A DNA stretch of 64,000 nt from positions 3,844,109-3,908,108 of the forward strand of contig JAJEKV010000004.1 of NCBI GenBank assembly GCA_021234155.1, read 5' to 3'. This DNA comes from Isoetes taiwanensis (lineage: Eukaryota; Streptophyta; Lycopodiopsida; Isoetales; Isoetaceae). The notes below the pieces were generated by a model, which saw only the letters and a list, made by a program, of their open reading frames with translations, searched no databases and had not been told where the DNA came from. Both the position numbers and the translations under genes were made by a program. Numbering within the stretch: the first letter of the stretch is position 1; each line of letters opens with the position of its first letter. Shown one piece after another: positions 22,771-35,112 of the stretch.

Positions 22771-25470
22771 CGGATTATCTTCACCAAGATTACTTTCCAC
22801 AATATGAAAAACAAGTTTTACATATATGGATTTGGTTCAAGGTGAAAATGACTGACACGACATATCCACCCTGGGTTTTACGCCAGGCCACAACCACACT
22901 GACTGTAGTATTCAAATATTCAGCATTAACATATCCATAGCAAAGTATTCACGTAAACATATACGATATTCACAATGAAGTATTCATGTAAAAATATAAA
23001 GAAAAGAATGTGAGTCAAATGTAATCATATTTCAGTTAAAATCAAATATTTTTAAATTCATAATGTAAAAATATAGAAGATATAGTGTACAGGTCAAATA
23101 TAATATGATACTAGTGTTAAAATCAAATCTTCTTTCGGATCATCAGATAATTTCAGATTATTCTTAGTCAATCCACAAAACAAACACTATGCATATGATT
23201 TACAATCGAAAATTCAGAATTTCAGAATTTGTATTCCTTCATAACCACCAGAAAGGTCTCACCAGATAATCTTGTACCATAATTAGCAATCCTCGTAAGA
23301 CTGCTACGTACATCCCAACATATGACAAAACATCTAGGAGATGTAGTCTTGGTTACCTGCACCCAAACAGACCAACATTAGCATAAAAATGGTAACGAGG
23401 AGAGGGGTGACAGGTAAGCAGTAAAACTACATGGCTCATCGCCCTTCACCTAATGTTTAATCATATTCAAAGTAGAATATAAGATTTCGGTTATTAGATT
23501 CTTATACACAATACGTATAAGATAGAAAGCTCATAATCTGCTGCTTAAATACGCAGTCCAATAAAGACTTGTAATATCAAAGTGCATCAACCATTAATTC
23601 ATTGCTAAAAGACCAATAAGAGAAAGGATATAATAGTACTAGAACTGAAAGTATCTATTATAGCTTCTCATAGAAACCAGCATTAGAATATGGCAAAGGA
23701 GCCCACATAATGATGTCCGCATAATCCGTATTTTCATGAGCATAATAAAACCATCAATGTCTTTAAATAAGGCCTTTGCACGGCACCTATAAGCCTATCT
23801 TAAGCATCTAGCATAATTCGAAATGGATCTAAAAGACCCCTAGAGTATCCATTTCCAGCCCATAATAGAAGCCACATAGTAATCTTAGCATTATTATATC
23901 TCATGAGCACACTAAAAGCAATTGATCTGCCCTAAGTTAATGCTTAAGCAACCACTTAAAGCATGTAATACCATTGTCCTATATGTCCAGCATAAGAGCT
24001 ACCTTACTCAAACCATGCCAGACCTACTTAATAGAGCAAGCATCCTGCAAGGCCACACACCTATCACTTTGCTTTCTATGCAACGACCAACAATCATCTC
24101 AGAAAACCCTATTAGACTCAGATATCAATGTAATGCGGCTTGCAAAATCAAAACACATGCACTATCCAACGGTTTAAAGTACGGCCGAAGTTTGCATATT
24201 TCAATACCAAGGTATCATATATGCATCCGCCCGTAAATTACATAGCATAGACACATAAATAAATCACATCTATCCAGAAGACATAATTCCAAAACACGAG
24301 TAGATTAAGCCTCCCCAAGATTCGCGGAACTGTTATTAATCCTTTGTTCCCTTTAGAGGCTCATTGTTAGAGCACATTAGCACTGAAGATGGAAATTTCG
24401 GCTTCTATTTTCAACTGTAAAAACTCTGTTTTATGCATACGAATTATTGTTAGCCCTAGAACAAGATTTAGAGCAAAGGAACAAAGACCCATTATTTCCA
24501 ATCATGCCAAATCTTGTATAGACTTCGGATCTCACGTTTCAAAGATTCCATGTAGCCGATTTTGGCACTTATAGCATAGCCGATCTACTTCGGCCAAGAA
24601 GATAGCATTCAGGCTTGTTAAAACAACAGCTACTTGCCTTTAAGCACAAGTCGGCTACCTCCAAATAAGATAAGCCTTGTGGCAACTATCATTGGCTCAA
24701 TCCATCAGAACGATGCGGTAATACAGAGCAAAAACGGCAAGAAATGGGCCTATATTGATATTCAAATTTCGAGCTCTCCAAATAAACCAGGCTACAAGCT
24801 CTCTGTTTTAACAAAGGGAGAATAACTCTGTTTCAACAAAAGCCCTAAATGCAAAAACGAATTTAGGGTTTCAAACCAGTGTTCGAACCATAAAAGTTAT
24901 AGTACATATATCCATTAATGCAAAAATATCCTAGTTCCCAAAAATGTAAAAATTTCCCCAAGTGTCTCAATGCAAAATTATTTTCCAAGTACCAATTTAA
25001 GCGTCGTAGCTCTTCAAGAGGAAAGAAGCCATATAATAAACGGAAGTCTCCGGTTCTACATGCTATATAAAGAGCCAAGCTTTTTAAGAGCTCCATTAAG
25101 CCATATGTGGTAGTTTAGAGCATTCGTCCCATAAAATTTTGTAAAACCTTATTTGTTGCCCCAAAATAGTTTAGAAAAAGGTACATGCAACCCATTTGTT
25201 TTGAGGGTTACATGTGGCACACATGCATGCCCCCATGTAACCAAACAATTACTTTATGGAGAATATAATATAATATGCCCATTTTCTAACCATGTAAAAC
25301 AAAAAATTATATGGCCCACATTTGAACCAACTTGACCATGTTTCATGTTCATGCACCTATACCTTTATATATGCACTTAGAGCTAGATGTTGCTTTAGAC
25401 ACTTAGAGCTCCATCAGGATCTAGATTTTATGAGCTCAAGCATTTGGCAATGCAGTTCCAAAAGTAATAT
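22771..25470 (-). repeat. Pseudo-LTR, small subfamily, copy 1
   Basis: The 2.7-kb direct repeat starts CGGATTATCTTCACC and ends next to (TTC)n. Its first 120 bp align with the start of the RT-element repeat (shared CACGAC, CCAGGCCACAA), as do blocks near GGTTACCTGCA and CGCCCTTCACCTA. A minus-strand 77-codon ORF is identical in all four copies (24863-25096 here) but looks non-coding. CTATATAAAG at about 25060 is a TATA-like sequence on the plus strand. Confidence 0.85.
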
Positions 25471-25581
25471 TTCTTCTTCTTCTTCTTCTTCTTCTTCTTC
25501 TTCTTCTTCTTCTTCTTCTTCTTCTTCTTCTTCTTCTTCTTCTTCTTCTTCTTCTTCTTCTTCTTCTTCTTCTTCTTCTTC
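25471..25581. repeat. (TTC)n tract
   Basis: About 111 bp of TTC between repeat copy 1 and interior 1. Confidence 0.95.
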
Positions 25582-25942
25582 TCCCACAACCCTCCCTCGG
25601 GTAATAGGAACCAACTTTTCATAGGATAGAGGACCCCTCCTATGAAAAGAAGGGTCCTACTATCCTACACAAGAAGTGACCACACTTATAAATATGTCAC
25701 TAGTTGTATTTTCATTACCCTATTAGCATAGGGTATTGTCAAATATATGTAAAGGGTGCAGTGGACCCAATACTTAGAGCTTGGCACAGTGGGCCGAAGT
25801 TCTAATATGATAGAGGTAACCTCAACATATATATAATGGGTGCAGTGGACCCAATGTTTGGGACATGGCACAGTAGGCCAAAATCCTATTGTGTAGTTGT
25901 GTTTGCGGATATCTCGGCAAGTGGAAATCACAATTTCTTCTT
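25582..25942 (-). mobile_element. Interior segment of non-autonomous unit 1
   Basis: The 361-bp interior has no ORF of note. Its first 90 bp and last 60 bp match the ends of the RT-bearing interior, so it is an internally deleted derivative. It holds interlocked inverted repeats at 25615-25666, two copies of GGGTGCAGTGGACCC about 106 bp apart, and a junction hairpin that in this copy is damaged (CGG where others have CCAG and CTGG). Confidence 0.8.
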
Positions 25943-28641
25943 CGGATTATCTTCACCAAGATTACTTTCCACAATATGAAAAACAAGTTTTACATATATG
26001 GATTTGGTTCAAGGTGAAAATGACTGACACGACATATCCACCCTGGGTTTTACGCCAGGCCACAACCACACTGACTGTAGTATTCAAATATTCAGCATTA
26101 ACATATCCATAGCAAAGTATTCACGTAAACATATACGATATTCACAATGAAGTATTCATGTAAAAATATAAAAGAAAAGAATGTGAGTCAAATGTAATCA
26201 TATTTCGGTTAAAAATCAAATATTTTTAAATTCATAATGTAAAAATATAGAAGATATAGTGTCTGAGGTCAAATATAATATGATACTAGTGTTAAAATCA
26301 AATCTTCTTTCGGATCATCAGATAATTTCAGATTATTCTTAGTCAATCCACAAAACAAACACTATGCATATGATTTACAATCGAAAATTCAGAATTTCAG
26401 AATTTGTATTCCTTCATAACCACCAGAAAGGTCTCACCAGATAATCTTGTACCATAATTAGCAATCCTCGTAAGACTGCTACGTACATCCCAACATATGA
26501 CAAAACATCTAGGAGATGTAGTCTTGGTTACCCGCACCCAAAACGGACCAACATTAGCATAAAAATGGTAACGAGGAGAGGGGTGACAGGTAAGCAGTAA
26601 AACTACATGGCTCATCGCCCTTCACCTAATGTTTAATCATATTCAAAGTAGAATATAAGATTTCGGTTATTAGATTCTTATACACAATACGTATAAGATA
26701 GAAAGCTCATAATCTGCTGCTTAAATACGCAGATCCAATAAAGACTTGTAATATCAAAGTGCATCAACCATTAATTCATTGCTAAAAGACCAATAAGAGA
26801 AAGGATATAATAGTACTAGAACTGAAAGTATCTATTATAGCTTCTCATAGAAACCAGCATTAGAATATGGCAAAGGAGCCCACATAATGATGTCCGCATA
26901 ATCCGTATTTCATGAGCATAATAAAAACCATCAATCTGTCTTTAAATAAGGCCTTGCGGCAACCTATAAGCCTATCTTAAGCATCTAGCATAATTCGAAA
27001 TGGATCTAAAAGACCCCTAGAGTATCCATTTCCAGCCCATAATAGAAGCCACATAGTAATCTTAGCATTATTATATCTCATGAGCACACTAAAAGCAATT
27101 GATCTGCCCTAAGTTAATGCTTAAGCAACCACTTAAAGCATGTAATACCATTGTCCTATATGTCCAGCATAAGAGCTACCTTACTCAAACCATGCCAGAC
27201 CTACTTAATAGAGCAAGCATCCTGCAAGGCCACACACCTATCACTTTGCTTTCTATGCAACAACCAACAATCATCTGTAAAACCCCTATTAGACCTGTAT
27301 ATCAATGTGCAGCTTGCAAAATCAAAACACATGCACTATCCAACAGTTTAAAGTACAGGCCGAGTTTGCATATTTCAATACCAAGGTATCATATATGCAT
27401 CTGCCCGTAAATTACATAGCATAGACACATAAATAAATCACATCTATCTGTAAGACATAATTCCAAAACCTGAGTAGATTCGCCTCCCAGTATTCGTGAA
27501 CTGTTATTAATCCTTTGTTCCCTTTAGAGGCTCATTGTTAGAGCACATTAGCACTGAAGATGGAAATTTCGGCTTCTATTTTCAACTGTAAAAACTCTGT
27601 TTTATGCATACGAATTATTGTTAGCCCTAGAACAAGATTTAGAGCAAAGGAACAAAGACCCATTATTTCCAATCATGCCAAATCTTGTATAGACTTCGGA
27701 TCTACTGTTTTGGCATTCCATGTAGCCGATTTTGGCACTTATAGCATAGCCGATCTACTTCTGGCAGCAGCATAGCATTCAGGCTTGTTAAAACAACAGC
27801 TACTTGCCTTTAAGCACAAGTCGGCTACCTCCAAATAAGATAAGCCTTGTGGCAACTATCATTGGCTCAATCCACTGTAAACGATCTGTGTACAGAGCAA
27901 AACGGCAAGAAATGGGCGCCTATATTGATATTCAAATTTCGAGCTCTCCAAATAAACCCGGCTACAAGCTCTCTGTTTCGGCAAAGGGAGAATAACTCTC
28001 TGTTTCAACAAAAGCCCTAAATGCAAAAACGAATTTAGGGTTTCAAACCAGTGTTCGAACCATAAAAGTTATAGTACATATATCCATTAATGCAAAAATA
28101 TCCTAGTTCCCAAAAATGTAAAAATTTCCCCAAGTGTCTCAATGCAAAATTATTTTCCAAGTACCAATTTAAGCGTCGTAGCTCTTCAAGAGGAAAGAAG
28201 CCATATAATAAACGGAAGTCTCCGGTTCTACATGCTATATAAAGAGCCAAGCTTTTTAAGAGCTCCATTAAGCCATATGTGGTAGTTTAGAGCATTCGTC
28301 CCATAAAATTTTGTAAAAACCTTATTTGTTGCCCCAAAATAGTTTAGAAAAGGTACATGCAACCCATTTGTTTTGAGGGTTACATGTGGCACACATGCAT
28401 GCCCCCATGTAACCAAACAATTACTTTATGGAGAATATAATATAATATGCCCATTTTCTAACCATGTAAAACAAAAATTATATGGCCCACATTTGAACCA
28501 ACTTGACCATGTTTCATGTTCATGCACCTATACCTTTATATATGCACTTAGAGCTAGATGTTGCTTTAGACACTTAGAGCTCCATCAGGATCTAGATTTT
28601 ATGAGCTCAAGCATTTGGCAATGCAGTTCCAAAAGTAATAT
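25943..28641 (-). repeat. Pseudo-LTR, small subfamily, copy 2
   Basis: The repeat has the same start and end as copy 1 and is nearly identical, with differences packed in small patches. The 600 bp before the TTC tract appears essentially identical to the other copies. Confidence 0.85.
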
Positions 28642-28788
28642 TTCTTCTTCTTCTTCTTCTTCTTCTTCTTCTTCTTCTTCTTCTTCTTCTTCTTCTTCTT
28701 CTTCTTCTTCTTCTTCTTCTTCTTCTTCTTCTTCTTCTTCTTCTTCTTCTTCTTCTTCTTCTTCTTCTTCTTCTTCTTCTTCTTCTTC
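28642..28788. repeat. (TTC)n tract
   Basis: About 147 bp of TTC between repeat copy 2 and interior 2. Confidence 0.95.
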
Positions 28789-29151
28789 TCCCACAACCCT
28801 CCCTCGGGTAATAGGAACCAACTTTTCATAGGATAGAGGACCCTCCTATGAAAAAGAAGGGTCCTACTATCCTACACAAGAAGTGACCACACTTATAAAT
28901 ATGTCACTAGTTGTATTTTCATTACCCTATTAGCATAGGGTATTGTCAAATATATGTAAAGGGTGCAGTGGACCCAATACTTAGAGCTTGGCACAGTGGG
29001 CCGAAGTTCTAATATGATAGAGGTAACCTCAACATATATATAATGGGTGCAGTGGACCCAATGTTTGGGACATGGCACAGTAGGCCAAAATCCTATTGTG
29101 TAGTTGTGTTTGCCAGATATCTCTGGCAAGTGGAAATCACAATTTCTTCTT
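28789..29151 (-). mobile_element. Interior segment of non-autonomous unit 2
   Basis: A 363-bp copy of the short interior. The junction hairpin is intact: TTGCCAGA (29110-29117), loop TATC, TCTGGCAA (29122-29129). Confidence 0.8.
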
Positions 29152-31864
29152 CGGATTATCTTCACCAAGATTACTTTCCACAATATGAAAAACAAGTTTT
29201 ACATATATGGATTTGGTTCAAGGTGAAAATGACTGACACGACATATCCACCCTGGGTTTTACGCCAGGCCACAACCACACTGACTGTAGTATTCAAATAT
29301 TCAGCATTAACATATCCATAGCAAAGTATTCACGTAAACATATACGATATTCACAATGAAGTATTCATGTAAAAATATAAAGAAAAGAATGTGAGTCAAA
29401 TGTAATCATATTTCAGTTAAAATCAAATATTTTTAAATTCATAATGTAAAAATATAGAAGATATAGTGTACAGGTCAAATATAATATGATACTAGTGTTA
29501 AAATCAAATCTTCTTTCGGATCATCAGATAATTTCAGATTATTCTTAGTCAATCCACAAAACAAACACTATGCATATGATTTACAATCGAAAATTCAGAA
29601 TTTCAGTAATTTGTATTCCTTCATAACCACCGTAAAGGTCTCACCGGATAATCTTGTACCATAATTAGCAATCCTCGTAAGACCAAGCATTACATCCCAA
29701 CATATGACAAAACATCTAGGAGATGTAGTCTTGGTTACCTGCACCCAAACAGACCAACATTAGCATAAAAATGGTAACGAGGAGAGGGGTGACTGGTAAG
29801 CAGTAAAACTACATGGCTCATCGCCCTTCACCTAATGTTTAATCATATTCAAAGTAGAATATAAGATTTAGGTTATTAGATTCTTATACACAATAACATT
29901 ATAAGATAGAAAGCTCATAATCTGGCCGCTTAAATACGCAAATTCAATAAAGACTTGTAATATCAAAGTGCATCAACCATTAATTCATTGCTAAAAGACC
30001 AATAAGAGAAAGGATATAATAGTACTAGAACCGAAAAGTATCTATTATAGCTTCTCATAGAAACCAAAGATTAGAATATGGCAAAGGAGCCCACATAATG
30101 ATGTCCGCATAATCCAGGTATTTCATGAGCATAATAAAAACCATCAACTGTCTTTAAATAAGGCCTTGCACGCGGCACCTATAAGCCTATCTTAAGCATC
30201 TAGCATAATTCGAAATGGATCTAAAAGACCCTAGAGTATCCATTTCCAGCCCATAATAGAAGCCACATAGTAATCTTAGCATTATTATATCTCATGAGCA
30301 CACTAAAAGCAATTGATCGCCTAAGTTAATGCTTAAGCAACCACTTAAAGCATGTAATACCATTGTCCTATATGTCCAAAGATAAGAGCTACCTTACTCA
30401 AACCATGCGGACCTACTTAATAGAGCAAGCATCCCGCAAGGCCACACACCTATCACTTTGCTTTCTATGCAACGACCAACAATCATCGTAAAACCCTATT
30501 AGACTCAGATATCAATGTGCGGCTTGCAAAATCAAAACACATGCACTATCCAGCAGGTTTAAAAAGTGCCGAGAGTTTGCATATTTCAATACCAAGGTAT
30601 CATATATGCATCCGCGCGTAAATTACATAGCATAGACACATAAATAAATCACATCTATCTCAGAAGACATAATTCCAAAACACGAGTAGATTAAGCCTCC
30701 CAAAGATTTAGGGAACTGTTATTAATCCTTTGTTCCCTTTAGAGGCTCATTGTTAGAGCACATTAGCACTGAAGATGGAAATTTCGGCTTCTATTTTCAA
30801 CTGTAAAAACTCTGTTTTATGCATACGAATTATTGTTAGCCCTAGAACAAGATTTAGAGCAAAGGAACAAAGACCCATTATTTCCAATCATGCCAAATCT
30901 TGTATAGACTCAGATCTACTGTTTCCAGCATTCCATGTAGCCGATTTTGGCACTTATAGCATAGCCGATCTACTTCTGGAAGCAGCATAGCATTCGGGCT
31001 TGTTAAAACAACAGCTACTTGCCTTTAAGCACAAGTCGGCTACCTCCAAATAAGATAAGCCTTGTGGCAACTATCATTGGCTCAATCCACTGTAAACGAT
31101 CCGGGTACAGAGCAAGAGAGCAAAACGGCAAGAAATGGGCGCCTATATTGATATTCAGTGCTCAGAGCTCTCCAAATAAACCGGCTACAAGCTCTCTGTT
31201 TCGGCAAAGGGAGAATAACTCTCTGTTTCAACAAAAGCCCTAAATGCAAAAACGAATTTAGGGTTTCAAACCAGTGTTCGAACCATAAAAGTTATAGTAC
31301 ATATATCCATTAATGCAAAAATATCCTAGTTCCCAAAAATGTAAAAATTTCCCCAAGTGTCTCAATGCAAAATTATTTTCCAAGTACCAATTTAAGCGTC
31401 GTAGCTCTTCAAGAGGAAAGAAGCCATATAATAAACGGAAGTCTCCGGTTCTACATGCTATATAAAGAGCCAAGCTTTTTAAGAGCTCCATTAAGCCATA
31501 TGTGGTAGTTTAGAGCATTCGTCCCATAAAATTTTGTAAAAACCTTATTTGTTGCCCCAAAATAGTTTAGAAAAGGTACATGCAACCCATTTGTTTTGAG
31601 GGTTACATGTGGCACACATGCATGCCCCCATGTAACCAAACAATTACTTTATGGAGAATATAATATAATATGCCCATTTTCTAACCATGTAAAACAAAAA
31701 TTATATGGCCCACATTTGAACCAACTTGACCATGTTTCATGTTCATGCACCTATACCTTTATATATGCACTTAGAGCTAGATGTTGCTTTAGACACTTAG
31801 AGCTCCATCAGGATCTAGATTTTATGAGCTCAAGCATTTGGCAATGCAGTTTCAAAAGTAATAT
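29152..31864 (-). repeat. Pseudo-LTR, small subfamily, copy 3
   Basis: A 2.7-kb copy with the same boundaries. It carries several patch differences, for example at 29680-29700 and 30880-31170. Confidence 0.85.
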
Positions 31865-31969
31865 TTCTTCTTCTTCTTCTTCTTCTTCTTCTTCTTCTTC
31901 TTCTTCTTCTTCTTCTTCTTCTTCTTCTTCTTCTTCTTCTTCTTCTTCTTCTTCTTCTTCTTCTTCTTC
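31865..31969. repeat. (TTC)n tract
   Basis: About 105 bp of TTC between repeat copy 3 and interior 3. Confidence 0.95.
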
Positions 31970-32332
31970 TCCCACAACCCTCCCTCGGGTAATAGGAACC
32001 AACTTTTCATAGGATAGAGGACCCCTCCTATGAAAAGAAGGGTCCTACTATCCTACACAAGAAGTGACCACACTTATAAATATGTCACTAGTTGTATTTT
32101 CATTACCCTATTAGCATAGGGTATTGTCAAATATATGTAAAGGGTGCAGTGGACCCAATACTTAGAGCTTGGCACAGTGGGCCGAAGTTCTAATATGATA
32201 GAGGTAACCTCAACATATATATAATGGGTGCAGTGGACCCAATGTTTGGGACATGGCACAGTAGGCCAAAATCCTATTGTGTAGTTGTGTTTGCCAGATA
32301 TCTCTGGCAAGTGGAAATCACAATTTCTTCTT
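31970..32332 (-). mobile_element. Interior segment of non-autonomous unit 3
   Basis: A 363-bp copy of the short interior with an intact junction hairpin at 32291-32310 and intact interlocked inverted repeats near 32003-32054. Confidence 0.8.
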
Positions 32333-35037
32333 CGGATTATCTTCACCAAGATTACTTTCCACAATATGAAAAACAAGTTTTACATATATGGATTTGGTTC
32401 AAGGTGAAAATGACTGACACGACATATCCACCACGGGTTTTTTTTGTGCCACAACCCTAACGGGACCGACCGTAGTATTCAAATATTCAGCATTAACATA
32501 TCCATAGCAAAGTATTCACGTAAACATATACGATATTCACAATGAAGTATTCATGTAAAAATATAAAGAAAAGAATGTGAGTCAAATGTAATCATATTTC
32601 AGTTAAAATCAAATATTTTTAAATTCATAATGTAAAAATATAGAAGATATAGTGTACAGGTCAAATATAATATGATACTAGTGTTAAAATCAAATCTTCT
32701 TTCGGATCATCAGATAATTTCAGATTATTCTTAGTCAATCCACAAAACAAACACTATGCATATGATTTACAATCGAAAATTCGTAATTTCAGAATTTGTA
32801 TTCCTTCATAACCACCGAAAAGGTCTCACCGGATAATCTTGTACCATAATTAGCAATCCTAAAGATAAAGGCACGCATTACATCCCAACATATGACAAAA
32901 CATCTAGGAGATGTAGTCTTGGTTACCCGCACCCAAAACGGACCAACATTAGCATAAAAATGGTAACGAGGAGAGGGGGGTGGCAAGCAAGTAAAACTAC
33001 ATGGCTCATCGCCCTTCACCTAATGTTTAATCATATTCAAAGTAGAATATAAGATTTAGGTTATTAGATTCTTATACACAATACTTATAAGATAGAAAGC
33101 TCATAATCTGCTGCTTAAATACGCAGTCCAATAAAAACTTGTAATATCAAAGTGCATCAACCATTAATTCATTGCTAAAAGACCAATAAGAGAAAGGATA
33201 TAATAGTACTAGAACTGAGAAAGTATCTATTATAGCTTCTCATAGAAACCAAAGATTAGAATATGGCAAAGGAGCCCACATAATGATGTCCCGATAATCC
33301 AGGTATTTTCATGAGCATAATAAAACCATCAATGTCTTTAAATAAGGCCTTGCACGCGGCACCTATAAGCCTATCTTAAGCATCTAGCATAATTCGAAAT
33401 GGATCTAAAAGACCCCTAGAGTATCCATTTCCAGCCCATAATAGAAGCCACATAGTAATCTTAGCATTATTATATCTCATGAGCACACTAAAAGCAATTG
33501 ATCTGCCCTAAGTTAATGCTTAAGCAACCACTTAAAGCATGTAATACCATTGTCCTATATGTCCAGCATAAGAGCTACCTTACTCAAACCATGCCAGACC
33601 TACTTAATAGAGCAAGCATCCTGCAAGGCCACACACCTATCACTTTGCTTTCTATGCAACAGCCAACAATCATCACAGAAACCCCTATTAGACAGTATAT
33701 CAAATGCGACTTGCAAAATCAAAACACATGCACTATCCAACAGTTTAAAGTACAGGCCGAGTTTGCATATTTCAATACCAAGGTATCATATATGCATCTG
33801 CCCGTAAATTACATAGCATAGACACATAAATAAATCACATCTATCTGTAAGACATAATTCCAAAACCTGAGTAGATTCGCCTCCCAGTATTCGTGAACTG
33901 TTATTAATCCTTTGTTCCCTTTAGAGGCTCATTGTTAGAGCACATTAGCGAAGATGGAAATTTATTTCTATTTTCAACTGTAAAAACTCTGTTTTATGCA
34001 TACGAATTATTGTTAGCCCTAGAACAAGATTTAGAGCAAAGGAACAAAGACCCATTATTTCCAATCATGCCAAATCTTGTATAGACTCAGATCTACCTGT
34101 TTCAGCATTCCATGTAGCCGATTTTGGCACTTATAGCATAGCCGATCTACTTGGCAAACAACATAGCATTCAAAGCTTGTTAAAAAACAATGACTACTTG
34201 CCTTTAAGCACAAGTCGGCTACCTCCAAATAAGATAAGCCTTGTGGCAACTATCATTGGCTCAATCCATCAGAACGATTCAGGTATGAGAGCAAAACGGC
34301 AAGAAATGGGCGCCTATATTGATATTCAGCTCAGAGCTCTCCAAATAAACCGGCTACAAGCTCTCTGTTTCGGCAAAGGGAGAATAACTCTCTGTTTCAA
34401 CAAAAGCCCTAAATGCAAAAACGAATTTAGGGTTTCAAACCAGTGTTCGAACCATAAAAGTTATAGTACATATATCCATTAATGCAAAAATATCCTAGTT
34501 CCCAAAAATGTAAAAATTTCCCCAAGTGTCTCAATGCAAAATTATTTTCCAAGTACCAATTTAAGCGTCGTAGCTCTTCAAGAGGAAAGAAGCCATATAA
34601 TAAACGGAAGTCTCCGGTTCTACATGCTATATAAAGAGCCAAGCTTTTTAAGAGCTCCATTAAGCCATATGTGGTAGTTTAGAGCATTCGTCCCATAAAA
34701 TTTTGTAAAAACCTTATTTGTTGCCCCAAAATAGTTTAGAAAAGGTACATGCAACCCATTTGTTTTGAGGGTTACATGTGGCACACATGCATGCCCCCAT
34801 GTAACCAAACAATTACTTTATGGAGAATATAATATAATATGCCCATTTTCTAACCATGTAAAACAAAAATTATATGGCCCACATTTGAACCAACTTGACC
34901 ATGTTTCATGTTCATGCACCTATACCTTTATATATGCACTTAGAGCTAGATGTTGCTTTAGACACTTAGAGCTCCATCAGGATCTAGATTTTATGAGCTC
35001 AAGCATTTGGCAATGCAGTTCCAAAAGTAATATTTCC
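32333..35037 (-). repeat. Pseudo-LTR, small subfamily, copy 4
   Basis: The last copy of the small subfamily. It ends in a TTC tract that runs straight into the RT-element repeat, with no interior between them. Confidence 0.85.
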
Positions 35038-35112
35038 TTCTTCTTCTTCTTCTTCTTCTTCTTCTTCTTCTTCTTCTTCTTCTTCTTCTTCTTCTTCTTC
35101 TTCTTCTTCTTC
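35038..35112. repeat. (TTC)n tract joining the two subfamilies
   Basis: About 75 bp of TTC. It is the only material between a small-subfamily repeat and an RT-element repeat, so it marks a fusion of two elements in the microsatellite. Confidence 0.9.

Noticed and set aside
22563-22845. Long poly-Arg, poly-Leu and poly-Lys ORFs over the TTC tracts
   Set aside because: They are translations of a trinucleotide microsatellite. The same applies to the poly-Ser, poly-Glu and poly-Lys ORFs at the other tracts.
23130-23160. Hammerhead-like CTGATGA...GAAA on the minus strand in small-subfamily repeats
   Set aside because: Only three bases separate the two core boxes, so stem II cannot form. No matching stem I or cleavage site was found, and the motif is absent from the RT-element repeat.
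24863-25096. 77-aa minus-strand ORF, identical in four repeat copies
   Set aside because: Its conservation is explained by recent duplication of the whole 2.7-kb unit. It has no homology, no start context and no counterpart in the RT-element repeat.
25470-25640. CRISPR-like array or satellite DNA as explanation for the 22-kb array
   Set aside because: The units are 3.2 kb with element-like boundaries and a related RT-bearing member. There is no short repeat-spacer pattern, and the DNA is eukaryotic.
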